Below are positions 43,983 through 51,797 of a DNA stretch of 51,797 bases, piece after piece (positions within the stretch are counted from its first letter, which is position 1; each line of letters begins with the position of its first letter). The notes beneath the pieces are model-generated. The model was not told the origin of the DNA. It worked only from the letters and a program-made list of their open reading frames with translations, and did not search any database. A program made the translations under genes and the position numbers. Origin of the DNA: CAZUGO01 sp964619935 (GTDB lineage: Bacteria; Planctomycetota; Phycisphaerae; UBA1845; CAIVHJ01); contig CAZUGO010000005.1 of NCBI GenBank assembly GCA_964619935.1, positions 1 through 51,797 on the forward strand, read 5' to 3'.

Positions 43983-45579
43983 AGCGAATGGCATCCACAG
44001 GCCAGATGGAAGCGGCCTTGCGGGCCGCTGCCAATGAGCCCAGCACCGAGGCCAGGATGGCCACCGCCACGATCAGCACGGCGTCCAGCGGTTTGACGAC
44101 GTCGGGGATGCGATCGAAAGCGTAGGTCTCCGGGCTCCAGACCCGCAAGTTCGGATGAATATGGGTGGCGATGAAATCCTGGAATTCATTGATGTAGGTC
44201 ACGAACAGCGTTCCGATGGTCACGCCGATGGCCGAACCGACCACGCCGATGGCCAGGGCGTAGATCAGGAAGATTCCGGCCACGCCGCGGGCCGTGGCCC
44301 CCATGCTGCGGATGATGCCGATTTCGCGGGTCTTCTCCTGGACAATCATGTAAAAGATGCAGCCCACCAGCAATACGGCGACCACGCTGATGATCGCAAA
44401 CAGAATCAGCACCAGGATCCGCTCCTTCTCGACGGCATTGATAAAGGCCGCGTTGCGCTGCTCCCAGGTCAGGATCTGCATCCAACGCAACATGGCGGCG
44501 TCCGCCGGGTCTTCGCACTGCGGGGCGATGCGGGCGGCGAAATCCGCCCACAGGGCCTCGATGCGGTCGCGGGCCGCATTGTAGTCCACACCGGGGCTCA
44601 GCTTGACCTGAATCTGGGTGGCCCGCGGCGGGGACACCTGATCGCTGTTCAGCAACTCGGTGGGCCCCAGACCCAGCAGTTCCTGGAGGAGGTCAAAATC
44701 GACATAGACGTTCTTGCTGTCGATGTCGTAGATCTTGGTGCGGGAATCATCGACGTAGCGAAAGGCGCGATTGGTTACCGGCGACGCCGAGAGGTTGCCG
44801 TCCCGGGTCAGCGACATGACCGTCAACCGAACCTTGGTGCCTTTGGGATAGTGCCGGGTGTAGGTGCCGTCGGCCTCGCGCCAGGCCAGCATCTCGATGC
44901 CGACAATCATCCCGGGCAGTTCCGGCCCGGAATACTCCAGTTCTTGCGGCGGCACCCCCGGCAGGCCGTCGGCCAAGCTGCGGGCAAAACGCCCCGGGCC
45001 GGGATACGGGAACCCCGCCCGCCGCTGAAAAGGGGCGACCGCGTCCTCCGCGGCGCCTGCGCGGGTGCGGGCCCAGGCCGCTTCGTAGGCCGACGGCAGG
45101 CGCGGCAACTGGTCGGCATCCATGGAATACGTCGGCATGCCGGCCGGCTCCAGGGTGGTGGTGCCCGGGAAATGCTCCTCGTAGAACAGGCCCGCACCGA
45201 AGCTGTTGATCCGGCGGTATTCCGCCAGCCGGATGCCGTTGACCATCACCGTGAAGGTGCGGTCACGATCCGGCCCGCCCAGCAGCTTGAGCAATGCCAC
45301 GTTGATGATCGTCGGCGTGGCCGCGACCACGTCGGCGCCCATGTGCTCGGTGAGTTCGGCGATGAACTCGTCGTAAAACGGAAAGGTCTCCATGCTGCCG
45401 ATTTCGAGTATGACATCGCCGAGCAGCCGCCGGGAGTTGTTGCGCACCGTATCCAGGAATCCGGTCATCACGCTGTGCACCACCAGGACCATGGCCACGC
45501 ACAACGCCACCGACATCACCGCGAAGTAGGCGATGCGCCGCTTGCGAAGGTACCGGAGTGTCAGGAACAGCTTGTACAT
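43975..45579 (-). CDS. lolC: Lipoprotein-releasing permease (LolC/LolE, FtsX family)
   Basis: The 534-residue protein begins LFLTLRYLRKRRIAYFAVMS, with the first membrane helix near 18-40. A large periplasmic MacB-like domain follows, then three C-terminal helices with the FtsX signature EIGIIRSMGATARGVAGIFL. The periplasmic part is longer than in the E. coli proteins (about 400-415 residues), with an insert around 140-250. A single LolC/E-type gene implies a homodimer (LolF-type arrangement). It lies 30 bases after lysS, an order seen in other bacteria. Confidence 0.87.
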   Translation of the reverse strand: MYKLFLTLRYLRKRRIAYFAVMSVALCVAMVLVVHSVMTGFLDTVRNNSRRLLGDVILEIGSMETFPFYDEFIAELTEHMGADVVAATPTIINVALLKLLGGPDRDRTFTVMVNGIRLAEYRRINSFGAGLFYEEHFPGTTTLEPAGMPTYSMDADQLPRLPSAYEAAWARTRAGAAEDAVAPFQRRAGFPYPGPGRFARSLADGLPGVPPQELEYSGPELPGMIVGIEMLAWREADGTYTRHYPKGTKVRLTVMSLTRDGNLSASPVTNRAFRYVDDSRTKIYDIDSKNVYVDFDLLQELLGLGPTELLNSDQVSPPRATQIQVKLSPGVDYNAARDRIEALWADFAARIAPQCEDPADAAMLRWMQILTWEQRNAAFINAVEKERILVLILFAIISVVAVLLVGCIFYMIVQEKTREIGIIRSMGATARGVAGIFLIYALAIGVVGSAIGVTIGTLFVTYINEFQDFIATHIHPNLRVWSPETYAFDRIPDVVKPLDAVLIVAVAILASVLGSLAAARKAASIWPVDAIRYE

Positions 45580-45609
45580 GGAGCCAATCGACTCGCCGGC
45601 TGGGCCGAT

Positions 45610-47091
45610 TCACGCATCGGAGGACTCGGCGACTTCCGCTCGAGGCCGCTGCAAGGGGAACAGAATGACGTCGCGGATGCTCTGCTGGTTGGTCAACAGC
45701 ATGACCAGGCGATCGATGCCGATGCCCAAACCCCCGGCGGGCGGCATGCCGTACTCCAGGGCGGTGACGAAGTCCTCGTCCATGATCGCCATGGTCTCCT
45801 CGTGCAGGCCGGGCAATCGGGCGGCCAGCGTCTCGCGCTGCACGATCGGATCGTTGAGTTCGCTGTAGGCGTTGCCCAGCTCCATGGCGGCCACGAACAC
45901 TTCGAAGCGCAGGGCGACGGTCGGGTCGTCGTCCCGGCGCCGGGTCAGCGGGCAGAGCGGCGCGGGATAGTCCAACACGAAGGTCGGCTGGATCAGGTGC
46001 GGCTCGACCACCGCTTCGAACACTTCGTTGACGGCCACGGCGTCGTCCATTGCCCGGTGATTGATGCCCAGCGACTCGGCCTTGCGACGCACGGCCGCCA
46101 GGTCGTCCAGGTGCACGCCGCCGTGTTCATGAAGCAGCTCGGCGTAGGTCGACCGCGGCCAGGGCGGCAGGTAGTCGATGGTCAGCGGGCCGAAGGGCCG
46201 CTGGAAACCGCCGCCGATGCGCTCCACCGCAGTGCTGACCATGGCTTCGGTGATGTCCATCATGTCATGGTAGTCGCCGAAGGCCTGGTAGAGTTCCAAC
46301 ATGGTGAACTCAGGGTTGTGCCGCGTGCTGATGCCCTCGTTACGAAAGTTCTTGGAGAACTCGAAGACCCGCTCCAGACCGCCCACCAGCAGGCGCTTGA
46401 GATACAACTCCGGGCTGATCCGCAGAAACAGGTCCAGGTCCAGCGTGTTGTGATGGGTGGTGAACGGCCGGGCCGCGGCGCCGCCGTAGATCGGCTGGAG
46501 CACGGGAGTCTCGACCTCCAGAAAATCGCGCTCCACCAGGCATTCGCGAATGGCTTGAATGATCTGCGAACGCAACTCGAAGACCGTGCGGACGTCAGGA
46601 TTTACAAACAAGTCCAGGTAGCGGCGGCGATACCGCAGATCGACATCCTGCAGTCCGTGCCACTTTTCGGGAGGCGTCAGCAGCGACTTGGCGCCATAGG
46701 TCACCGCGTCGGCCCAGAGGGTGTCCTCACCGGTGCGGGTGCGACCCAGGGAACCTTCCGCGACGATAATGTCGCCCAAGTCCAGCAACTTGAGCATCTC
46801 CCAGTGGGCTTCCAGGTGCTGGCGAGCCAGGCCCAGTTGCAAGTCGCCACGGCGATCGCGAATGGTCACAAACATCAACTTGCCCATGACCCGCCGCAAC
46901 ATCACCCGCCCAGCGACCTTGCCGCGGGCCTCGGTGCAGTTCGAGCCGGGCGCCAAAGCCAGGGCCTCAATCTGTTGATGAATTGCGGCGGTCGACTGAA
47001 TCTTCTGGGTGCGTTGACCATAGGGCGACACACCCAGTTCCCTGAGCTTGTCCAGCTTGGCGACGCGTTCGGCTCTGAATGGATCGGACAT
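45610..47091 (-). CDS. lysS: Lysyl-tRNA synthetase, class II
   Basis: Charges tRNA-Lys. The 493-residue protein has an N-terminal OB anticodon-binding domain (VAGRVMLRRVMGKLMFVTIR) and class II motifs: motif 2 FRNEGISTRHNPEFTMLE and motif 3 GLGIGIDRLVMLLT. The typical LFPLQRP end is present. The ATG at 47091 (MSDPFRAERVAKL) is chosen because residues upstream look random. It is the first gene of the lysS-lolC-lolD-ilvE run. Confidence 0.96.
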   Translation of the reverse strand: MSDPFRAERVAKLDKLRELGVSPYGQRTQKIQSTAAIHQQIEALALAPGSNCTEARGKVAGRVMLRRVMGKLMFVTIRDRRGDLQLGLARQHLEAHWEMLKLLDLGDIIVAEGSLGRTRTGEDTLWADAVTYGAKSLLTPPEKWHGLQDVDLRYRRRYLDLFVNPDVRTVFELRSQIIQAIRECLVERDFLEVETPVLQPIYGGAAARPFTTHHNTLDLDLFLRISPELYLKRLLVGGLERVFEFSKNFRNEGISTRHNPEFTMLELYQAFGDYHDMMDITEAMVSTAVERIGGGFQRPFGPLTIDYLPPWPRSTYAELLHEHGGVHLDDLAAVRRKAESLGINHRAMDDAVAVNEVFEAVVEPHLIQPTFVLDYPAPLCPLTRRRDDDPTVALRFEVFVAAMELGNAYSELNDPIVQRETLAARLPGLHEETMAIMDEDFVTALEYGMPPAGGLGIGIDRLVMLLTNQQSIRDVILFPLQRPRAEVAESSDA

Positions 47092-47227
47092 TGGAAAATC
47101 GCTTTTGCGGCGCGCGGTGGTCAGTCGATACAAACGCAGACATGCTAGCAGGACGGCTGTTGGTCAGCAATGCTGCGCCGGCGGATCTGCCAGGCGTCAG
47201 GCGCGACCCCGAGAGGAGACTCCCCAC

Positions 47228-47329
47228 ATGTTTGGATTTGTGTTGTTCATCCTGGGCTACCTGTTCTACCTGACCGCGGCGGTGGCCCTCCCGGCGTTAC
47301 CCAGCAGCGATATCACCATGGGGTTGTAA
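47228..47329 (+). CDS. Possible 33-residue membrane peptide
   Basis: An ATG at 47228 follows a GAGAGGAG sequence 9-16 bases upstream and encodes one hydrophobic helix (FVLFILGYLFYLTAAVALPA) plus a short polar tail. It is divergent from lysS and convergent with the NPCBM gene. Its size and clean ribosome binding site suggest a real small membrane protein, but it could be chance. Confidence 0.4.
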   Translation: MFGFVLFILGYLFYLTAAVALPALPSSDITMGL

Positions 47330-47356
47330 CGGTTCGTGAGCAAGCCGGCGCCGAGG

Positions 47357-48643
47357 TCAGCGGACCAGCGCGGCGTCGGCCCAGTCGAAACGATCCTGAA
47401 CGTCCCCGTTCTCGCCGAAATCCACGCGCAATTCGAGGGTGTCGGCGCCGCTGATATCAATCCGCAAGATCTGCGGCGGCGTCCGCCCGGTCATCGCGCC
47501 CGTCCAGCGGGTTTGGCCATCGACGATGACCGAGACCGCTACATGAGCCAGCGGGCCGGCAGACTGGTCCAGGCCGCACCAGGTGGTGAACAGGCTGTAC
47601 GCTCCGCCAAGGTCATAGCCCAGCACCGAGCGACTGTGAACGCCGATTCCATGAGCGAAGGTCTGTCCGCCGGTGGTCAGCGGGCCGCCGGCGACACTGC
47701 TGTCCAGCCGGTATGGCCAGGCCAAGCTGATCAGTGGGGTGTGGGCATAGCGGTCCGGGGCCTGATCGCTCAGCCAGCGCCAGCGGTCTCCACGGAGTTC
47801 GATCCGCCGGACGGACTCCGGCGGCAGCCCCTGGACCGTGCCGTCAAAAAAGGTGATTTCCAGGGTCTCGGGCGACCACTGCAACCGCGATACGCCCAGG
47901 ACGCTGCCGTCCACGAATTCCAGGTGGGCGCCGTCGGCCGGCGGCCGGGTGCCGCCGTCGGAGGCCATCGTCACCCCGATCACCACGTCCAGGGGCACCC
48001 GGGTCTCGCGCTCGTGCTGCTCGAAAGTGACCGCCTGGTCATCCACGCCCACGACAAAGCCGTTCATCAGGTCCCCGTTGGACAGCAGCAGGCGGTCATC
48101 CTCGGACGATGATTGCAGGAGATTTTGCACCGGCTCGCGCCACTGGGGTTGGGCGGCCGTCCGGGTCAAACACGCCCGGACCCGCTCCAGGCGGATGCCC
48201 AGCCCGCTGCCCAGGGCGGTGTTCATGATGATCTGGTCGGCCGAACCGCCAATAATGCTGCCATACAGCGAATCGCCGCCGCGCAGCAGCACCCGGAACG
48301 GCGCCGCAGACAGTTGCTGCGGCTGGGTGGTTTCAATCCACATCAAGTCGCTGACCGGGAGCGACAGCGCCGTCCCGTCAGTTCGCCGCAGGGCCAATTC
48401 ACCCTTGAGATCGAAACGGATCAGGTCGCCCGAGATGCGCTGCTGCTCGATGGTCTGAACCACCGCCGGCAGGTCGGCCCGCAACCCCGCGGTGCCGAGG
48501 CACTGCCCCGCGCAGGCCGCGACCCATCCCCACGAGTGTCGTGTCAAATTTCCCGGGAATCTGCTCAATGCCAACACACTCGAAACCGGCGGCCCCCGAC
48601 GGACCCGTCCTCCGGCAACCTTACGGAGCCCAAGGGTCTCCAC
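47357..48643 (-). CDS. NPCBM-domain protein
   Basis: The 428-residue protein has an N-terminal export-like segment (hydrophobic stretch with AACAGQCLGTAGLRADLP near 43-60). A beta-rich middle of repeated short modules follows (SNGDLMNGFVVGVDDQAVTF, then DGSVLGVSRLQWSPETLEI). A C-terminal NPCBM domain (about 320-428) includes GGQTFAHGIGVHSRSVLGYD and ends RVDFGENGDVQDRFDWADA. NPCBM is a putative carbohydrate-binding module, frequent in planctomycetes. The start is GTG at 48643 with AGGGAG upstream and a TATAAT at 48661-48666 on the minus strand. It probably binds surface or extracellular glycans. Confidence 0.85.
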   Translation of the reverse strand: METLGLRKVAGGRVRRGPPVSSVLALSRFPGNLTRHSWGWVAACAGQCLGTAGLRADLPAVVQTIEQQRISGDLIRFDLKGELALRRTDGTALSLPVSDLMWIETTQPQQLSAAPFRVLLRGGDSLYGSIIGGSADQIIMNTALGSGLGIRLERVRACLTRTAAQPQWREPVQNLLQSSSEDDRLLLSNGDLMNGFVVGVDDQAVTFEQHERETRVPLDVVIGVTMASDGGTRPPADGAHLEFVDGSVLGVSRLQWSPETLEITFFDGTVQGLPPESVRRIELRGDRWRWLSDQAPDRYAHTPLISLAWPYRLDSSVAGGPLTTGGQTFAHGIGVHSRSVLGYDLGGAYSLFTTWCGLDQSAGPLAHVAVSVIVDGQTRWTGAMTGRTPPQILRIDISGADTLELRVDFGENGDVQDRFDWADAALVR

Positions 48644-48857
48644 GGCGACGCTCCCTGTTCATTATATTATTCGAGGGCGACAGCGGGAGGCCAAAGTTTC
48701 GGGTGTCTGGGTTGAGCAAGCGAATCGAATCTCAGGGCCTGATGATGAGCGGGATGGGTGGGTGAAAGCGGACACAGCGGACCCCATGTTGCAGCATGGC
48801 GCTCGGGTAGGCTACCGGAACCCACGCGAGACCTGAATCAGTGACGCGAACCGGCCA

Positions 48858-49952
48858 TCAGCGGGCGACCGTGCGTCGCAAGCCGCGCCTGACCAGCACC
48901 ACCGCCCAGATCATCAGCAGCGTGTTGATGACCAGAAATGCGCCGAACAACACCACGCCCCCTTTGGCGGCGGCGACCGCGTGCCGGCCGTGCAAAGCCG
49001 TGCTGTCGATCGCCTGCAGACGCAGTCCTTCGCGGACCACGGTCATGGCCAGGACGGTGACCAGCAGGCCGGCGGTGGCCAACGCCAGATCGCCGCGGGC
49101 AAAGAGCGCCCGGCGACGTTGCCGCCACCAGGCGACGGCCTGGAGCAGCACGCCCGCCGCGCCGAGGCCGAGGTACGGGCCGACCAGCCGGCCGGTGAAT
49201 TGCCCGCGAACTGCCGGGTCACTGCACGCGTAGTAGGCCACGCCGCACAACACCGCGCCCGCCAGGCCGACCAGGGCTAATCGGGCGGCTCGCCGCGGTT
49301 CATCGAAGCGCAACGGCTCGGACCGGCGCGCGGCAAAACACAACTGCCAGCCCACTGCGGTGACCAGGGTCGGGATCGATCCCACCAGCCAGGTGCCCAA
49401 CCGGGGCAGTAGCACAGGGCTCCAGTAGAACCAGCGCTGGTCGGCGTAGAACGAGGTCCAGCGCTGCGCGTCCAGGCTCAGCAGGTGGTTCTCCGTCCAG
49501 GAGTAGCCGGTGAAGGCGACGGCGGCGAAGGCACCGACGCCGACCGCGCCGAGCGCCCAGGGCGGCCAGTCGTCAATGGTCTCGCTCTTGAACAGGTACA
49601 ACAGGTAGAAGCCGGTGGTCAACACCGGCAGGATGGCCATCCAGCGATGGAACAGCAGCAGGTTGGCGCTATGGAACGAATGCGGGTACAGAATCTGGAT
49701 AAACAGCAGCGGCGCCACGCCGGCGGTGATCGCCGCACTCAGGACAAACGGCATCCAGTCACGCAGCAGCACCGCCACGGACCCCTGGGCCCGCGCCCCG
49801 CCGGCACCGGGCAGTAGACTGACCACTGCCAGATAGCCGCAACCCGCAAAGACGTAATTCATGAACAGCACGTGCACCACCAGGGTCAACACATACAGCA
49901 CCAGGTAGAAGGCCGTCGGGCCGGGGAATCCGAAGGGGAACAGCGTGTTCAT
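48858..49952 (-). CDS. Second membrane subunit of a bd-type oxidase-like complex (hypothetical)
   Basis: A 364-residue integral membrane protein with about eight to nine helices. It begins FGFPGPTAFYLVLYVLTLVV, then HVLFMNYVFAGCGYLAVVS. Its ATG overlaps the stop of the CydA-like gene by four bases (ATGA), so the two subunits should be made together. Conserved-looking His residues lie in helices (VVHVLFMNYV, PHSFHSANLLLFHRWM). It is not an obvious CydB and may be the divergent partner found with heme-c-bearing members of the bd superfamily. Confidence 0.7.
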   Translation of the reverse strand: MNTLFPFGFPGPTAFYLVLYVLTLVVHVLFMNYVFAGCGYLAVVSLLPGAGGARAQGSVAVLLRDWMPFVLSAAITAGVAPLLFIQILYPHSFHSANLLLFHRWMAILPVLTTGFYLLYLFKSETIDDWPPWALGAVGVGAFAAVAFTGYSWTENHLLSLDAQRWTSFYADQRWFYWSPVLLPRLGTWLVGSIPTLVTAVGWQLCFAARRSEPLRFDEPRRAARLALVGLAGAVLCGVAYYACSDPAVRGQFTGRLVGPYLGLGAAGVLLQAVAWWRQRRRALFARGDLALATAGLLVTVLAMTVVREGLRLQAIDSTALHGRHAVAAAKGGVVLFGAFLVINTLLMIWAVVLVRRGLRRTVAR

Positions 49953-51400
49953 GGTCGGGCCCCCGCCGGTGTGCCGGATTGCCGGTGATCGGCGGGCGGG
50001 ACCTGCCGCTCGCTTCCCGGTGCGGTGCCCGCCTGCCGCAGCCAGATCTCGAGTTGGCGCTGAACCGCGGGGTCCGGCGCTGCCTGCCGCCACGGCGGAC
50101 GCCCGGCGTGCTCCCAACTCAGGTACTGCACCAGCGCCTCCAGTTCGACGGCATTTCCGGCAAAAGGCGGCATGAACGGCTTGGTGTGTTGTAGCTTGGC
50201 GATGTTCATGCGCTTTTGATCGAGACTCCAAGTGCCGGTCAGATGGGTCAGGCCGTTCATCCCCGAGCGCGTGTGGCAGACGCTGCATTGCAAACGATAG
50301 ACCTTGGCACCCATCCGCAGTTGGTCATCGGGGTAGTCGCTCGCGCGGCGCAGCGGGTAGGGATCGGCAGTGACCGAGCCAACCTGCCGCAAGCGGGCGA
50401 CCTCGTCGCGGCGAATGGAGTTGGAGTACAAGCTGCCGCGGACGGTGTAGGGCTTTCGCGAACCCTCGCGGATAAACTCGCCGGCTGCCGACGCCACGAA
50501 GGCCAGACCGCACAACAGGGTGGCGGTGGCCCCGTTGATGTACAGCTTCTTGCCGATCAGCCCGATCAGGGCGTACAGTCCAATGAACGCGGACGATACC
50601 GCGGTCAGCACCAGGAATAGCGCCATCGTCGGGCTTCCACCCAGCACCCAGGTGCGGCTGTCATCGGGCATGCTCCACAAGTACCAGGCCCCCAACGCCG
50701 GCATCAGCACCATCGGGCCCAGAAACTGAACGGCGTAGTGCACCAACCGGGCGCGATCAGTTTGCTTGACGTCGGGCAGGGCGTTGATCAGCATGCAGGC
50801 CACCAGCGAGGCGATGGTCATCGAGGTGATCGTCCGGAAGATCAAGGACGGGAAAAAGCTGGCGTTGAAGAAGCCCGACCACATCCGGTGATCTTCCAGC
50901 CAGCCGCTGGGGGTCAACTGCCACGACAGGATGCCGTTGATCCAGAACAGGCTGAACCAGGCGGCCGCCGTGTACAACACCAGCAGTCGCATGCGCTCAC
51001 GGTCGAGCAGCCGGCGGCCGTACCGGTAGAAGCAATAGCCGGCGACAATCTCCACGCAGAAGAAGGTCCACTCGGTGGCCCACACCCAGTGGAACTCATC
51101 GACCATCATGCCGATGGTTCGCGGGCTGATCTGGATGGTCGTGAACCACATGCCCACGCCGGTAAGGGCCCCGGCTACGAAGCTGACCAGCACCAGCAAC
51201 CTGAAATAGCCGTCCAGAAACTGTTGGGCCGGGTGGCAGCGCCCGGACTGAGAAAGCCATTGGAAGTAGCACATCAGCATGCCGGCGCCGATGGCAAACT
51301 GGGCCAAGAAGACGTGGACGATGCCCAACGCACCGATGACCAAGCCTTTCATGGCCGGTCCGAAGTCATGGATGGGGTAGTACGGAAAATCGAGGTCCAT
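49949..51400 (-). CDS. CydA-like bd-type oxidase subunit fused to cytochrome c
   Basis: The 483-residue protein has about eight membrane helices followed by a c-type cytochrome domain. Heme-ligand candidates are H29 and the glutamates in WATEWTFFCVEI (110, 117). The EFIREGSRKPY segment (308-318) corresponds to the conserved E..GRQPW region of CydA. CSVCH at 372-376 binds a covalent heme, with M410 in PFMPPFAG as likely axial ligand. I see no Q-loop-like quinol site. Members of the bd superfamily with a C-terminal heme c (OR-C type families) have been described, so cytochrome c rather than quinol may be the electron donor. Confidence 0.8.
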   Translation of the reverse strand: MDLDFPYYPIHDFGPAMKGLVIGALGIVHVFLAQFAIGAGMLMCYFQWLSQSGRCHPAQQFLDGYFRLLVLVSFVAGALTGVGMWFTTIQISPRTIGMMVDEFHWVWATEWTFFCVEIVAGYCFYRYGRRLLDRERMRLLVLYTAAAWFSLFWINGILSWQLTPSGWLEDHRMWSGFFNASFFPSLIFRTITSMTIASLVACMLINALPDVKQTDRARLVHYAVQFLGPMVLMPALGAWYLWSMPDDSRTWVLGGSPTMALFLVLTAVSSAFIGLYALIGLIGKKLYINGATATLLCGLAFVASAAGEFIREGSRKPYTVRGSLYSNSIRRDEVARLRQVGSVTADPYPLRRASDYPDDQLRMGAKVYRLQCSVCHTRSGMNGLTHLTGTWSLDQKRMNIAKLQHTKPFMPPFAGNAVELEALVQYLSWEHAGRPPWRQAAPDPAVQRQLEIWLRQAGTAPGSERQVPPADHRQSGTPAGARP

Positions 51401-51634
51401 GTCGTATCGGCCGTATTGTAGTCCCGACTGCTTTGCTCCGCATGAGGGCGACGCATCGCCTGGAGCCCGCGTGATTCTGTTGGCGATCGCTCATCACGCC
51501 GTTAGGCCCGGGACGCCGGCTGTCCCGCAATCCGTTGCCGCGCAATAATCAAGGTCTTACCTCGGGCTGCCGTCGACCTCAACCCAAACCTGGCCAAGGC
51601 CTTGTCCATCCCCGCGAGCGACTCCAAGTCACAC

Positions 51635-51797
51635 GGTCGACTTGGCAAAACGACCAGGTCGACTTGGCAAAACGACCAGGTCGACTTGGCAAGACGACCC
51701 GGTCGACTTGGCAGAACGACCAGGTCGACTTGGCTAAACGACCAGGTCGATTTGGCAAAACGACCAGGTCGACTTGGCAAGACGACCAGGTCGACTT
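51635..51797. repeat. 22-bp tandem repeat array running off the window end
   Basis: Seven full copies and nine bases of an eighth begin at 51635, 51657, 51679, 51701, 51723, 51745, 51767 and 51789, exactly 22 bases apart. Each copy starts GGTCGACTTGGC (one has GATTTGGC) and ends CGACC plus two bases. GGTCG and CGACC can pair across each copy. Differences are single bases. There are no spacers, so it is not CRISPR. Reading frames stay open through it and give a repeating 22-residue peptide pattern, which I take as a by-product. The rest of 51401-51634 shows no gene. Confidence 0.85.

Noticed and set aside
44155..47148. A 997-codon plus-strand open frame opposite lolC and lysS
   Set aside because: It is the antisense shadow of well-recognised genes, with no motif of its own.
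51502..51780. 92-residue protein made of a repeating 22-residue pattern
   Set aside because: It is explained by translation of the 22-bp tandem repeat, which lacks stops in several frames.
51635..51797. CRISPR array
   Set aside because: The 22-bp units are directly adjacent with no spacers, and no cas gene is visible.

Overview
The window is GC-rich and gene-dense, and most genes lie on the minus strand in overlapping operons. It looks like a Planctomycetota-type chromosome, perhaps Phycisphaerae-like. I infer this from an NPCBM-domain protein, cysteine-rich calcium-binding-type repeats, planctomycete-like short dispersed repeats and a secretin/pilus cluster built around PilM/N/O. No rRNA or tRNA gene was recognised, so the assignment is an inference.

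Layout. 1-995: a 150-bp inverted-repeat element carrying a transposase-like tail, a 66-residue protein and non-coding DNA. 995-9006: a hypothetical gene, then on the minus strand cysK-ndk-ligA, a 159-bp AT-rich MITE-like element, and a universal stress protein coupled to a ThiF/MoeB-type adenylyltransferase, then lipA on the plus strand and a small frame-disrupted gene. 9113-17221: pckA, divergent from a four-gene plus-strand operon (ABC ATPase, permease, GldG-like protein, DUF4340 protein).

17188-30401 is the centrepiece: about 13 kb, all minus strand, encoding a type IV pilus/type II secretion-like machine. In transcription order it holds a major pilin, a small membrane protein, PilM, PilN-like, PilO-like, a PilP-like protein with a thrombospondin-3-type insert, a secretin with a C-terminal tail of similar repeats, a TPR lipoprotein, a CheY-like receiver, a GAF/HD-GYP protein, a STAS protein, the GspE/PilB ATPase with an MshEN-type N-terminus and the GspF/PilC platform protein. 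A short thioredoxin-fold protein follows. No prepilin peptidase or PilT is present. A TMTC-like membrane glycosyltransferase with TPRs diverges from the pilin gene.

30716-51797: birA, recG coupled to a TrkH-like channel, a LysM lipoprotein, a polyprenyl-phosphate-sugar-synthase-like GT2, a block of REP-like repeats, a GGDEF diguanylate cyclase with an intact I-site, membrane proteins, the lysS-lolC-lolD-ilvE run, an NPCBM protein and a two-gene bd-type oxidase-like operon whose first subunit carries a C-terminal cytochrome c. The window ends inside a 22-bp tandem repeat array.

How the parts may work together (inference): c-di-GMP made by the GGDEF protein and degraded by the HD-GYP protein could act through the MshEN domain of the ATPase. 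The GT2 and TMTC-like proteins could form a lipid-linked glycosylation route for surface proteins. The calcium-type repeats in the secretin and its partner may stabilise the envelope-spanning channel. Several genes show a -10-like box only 6-8 bases from the start codon, which suggests leaderless transcripts.
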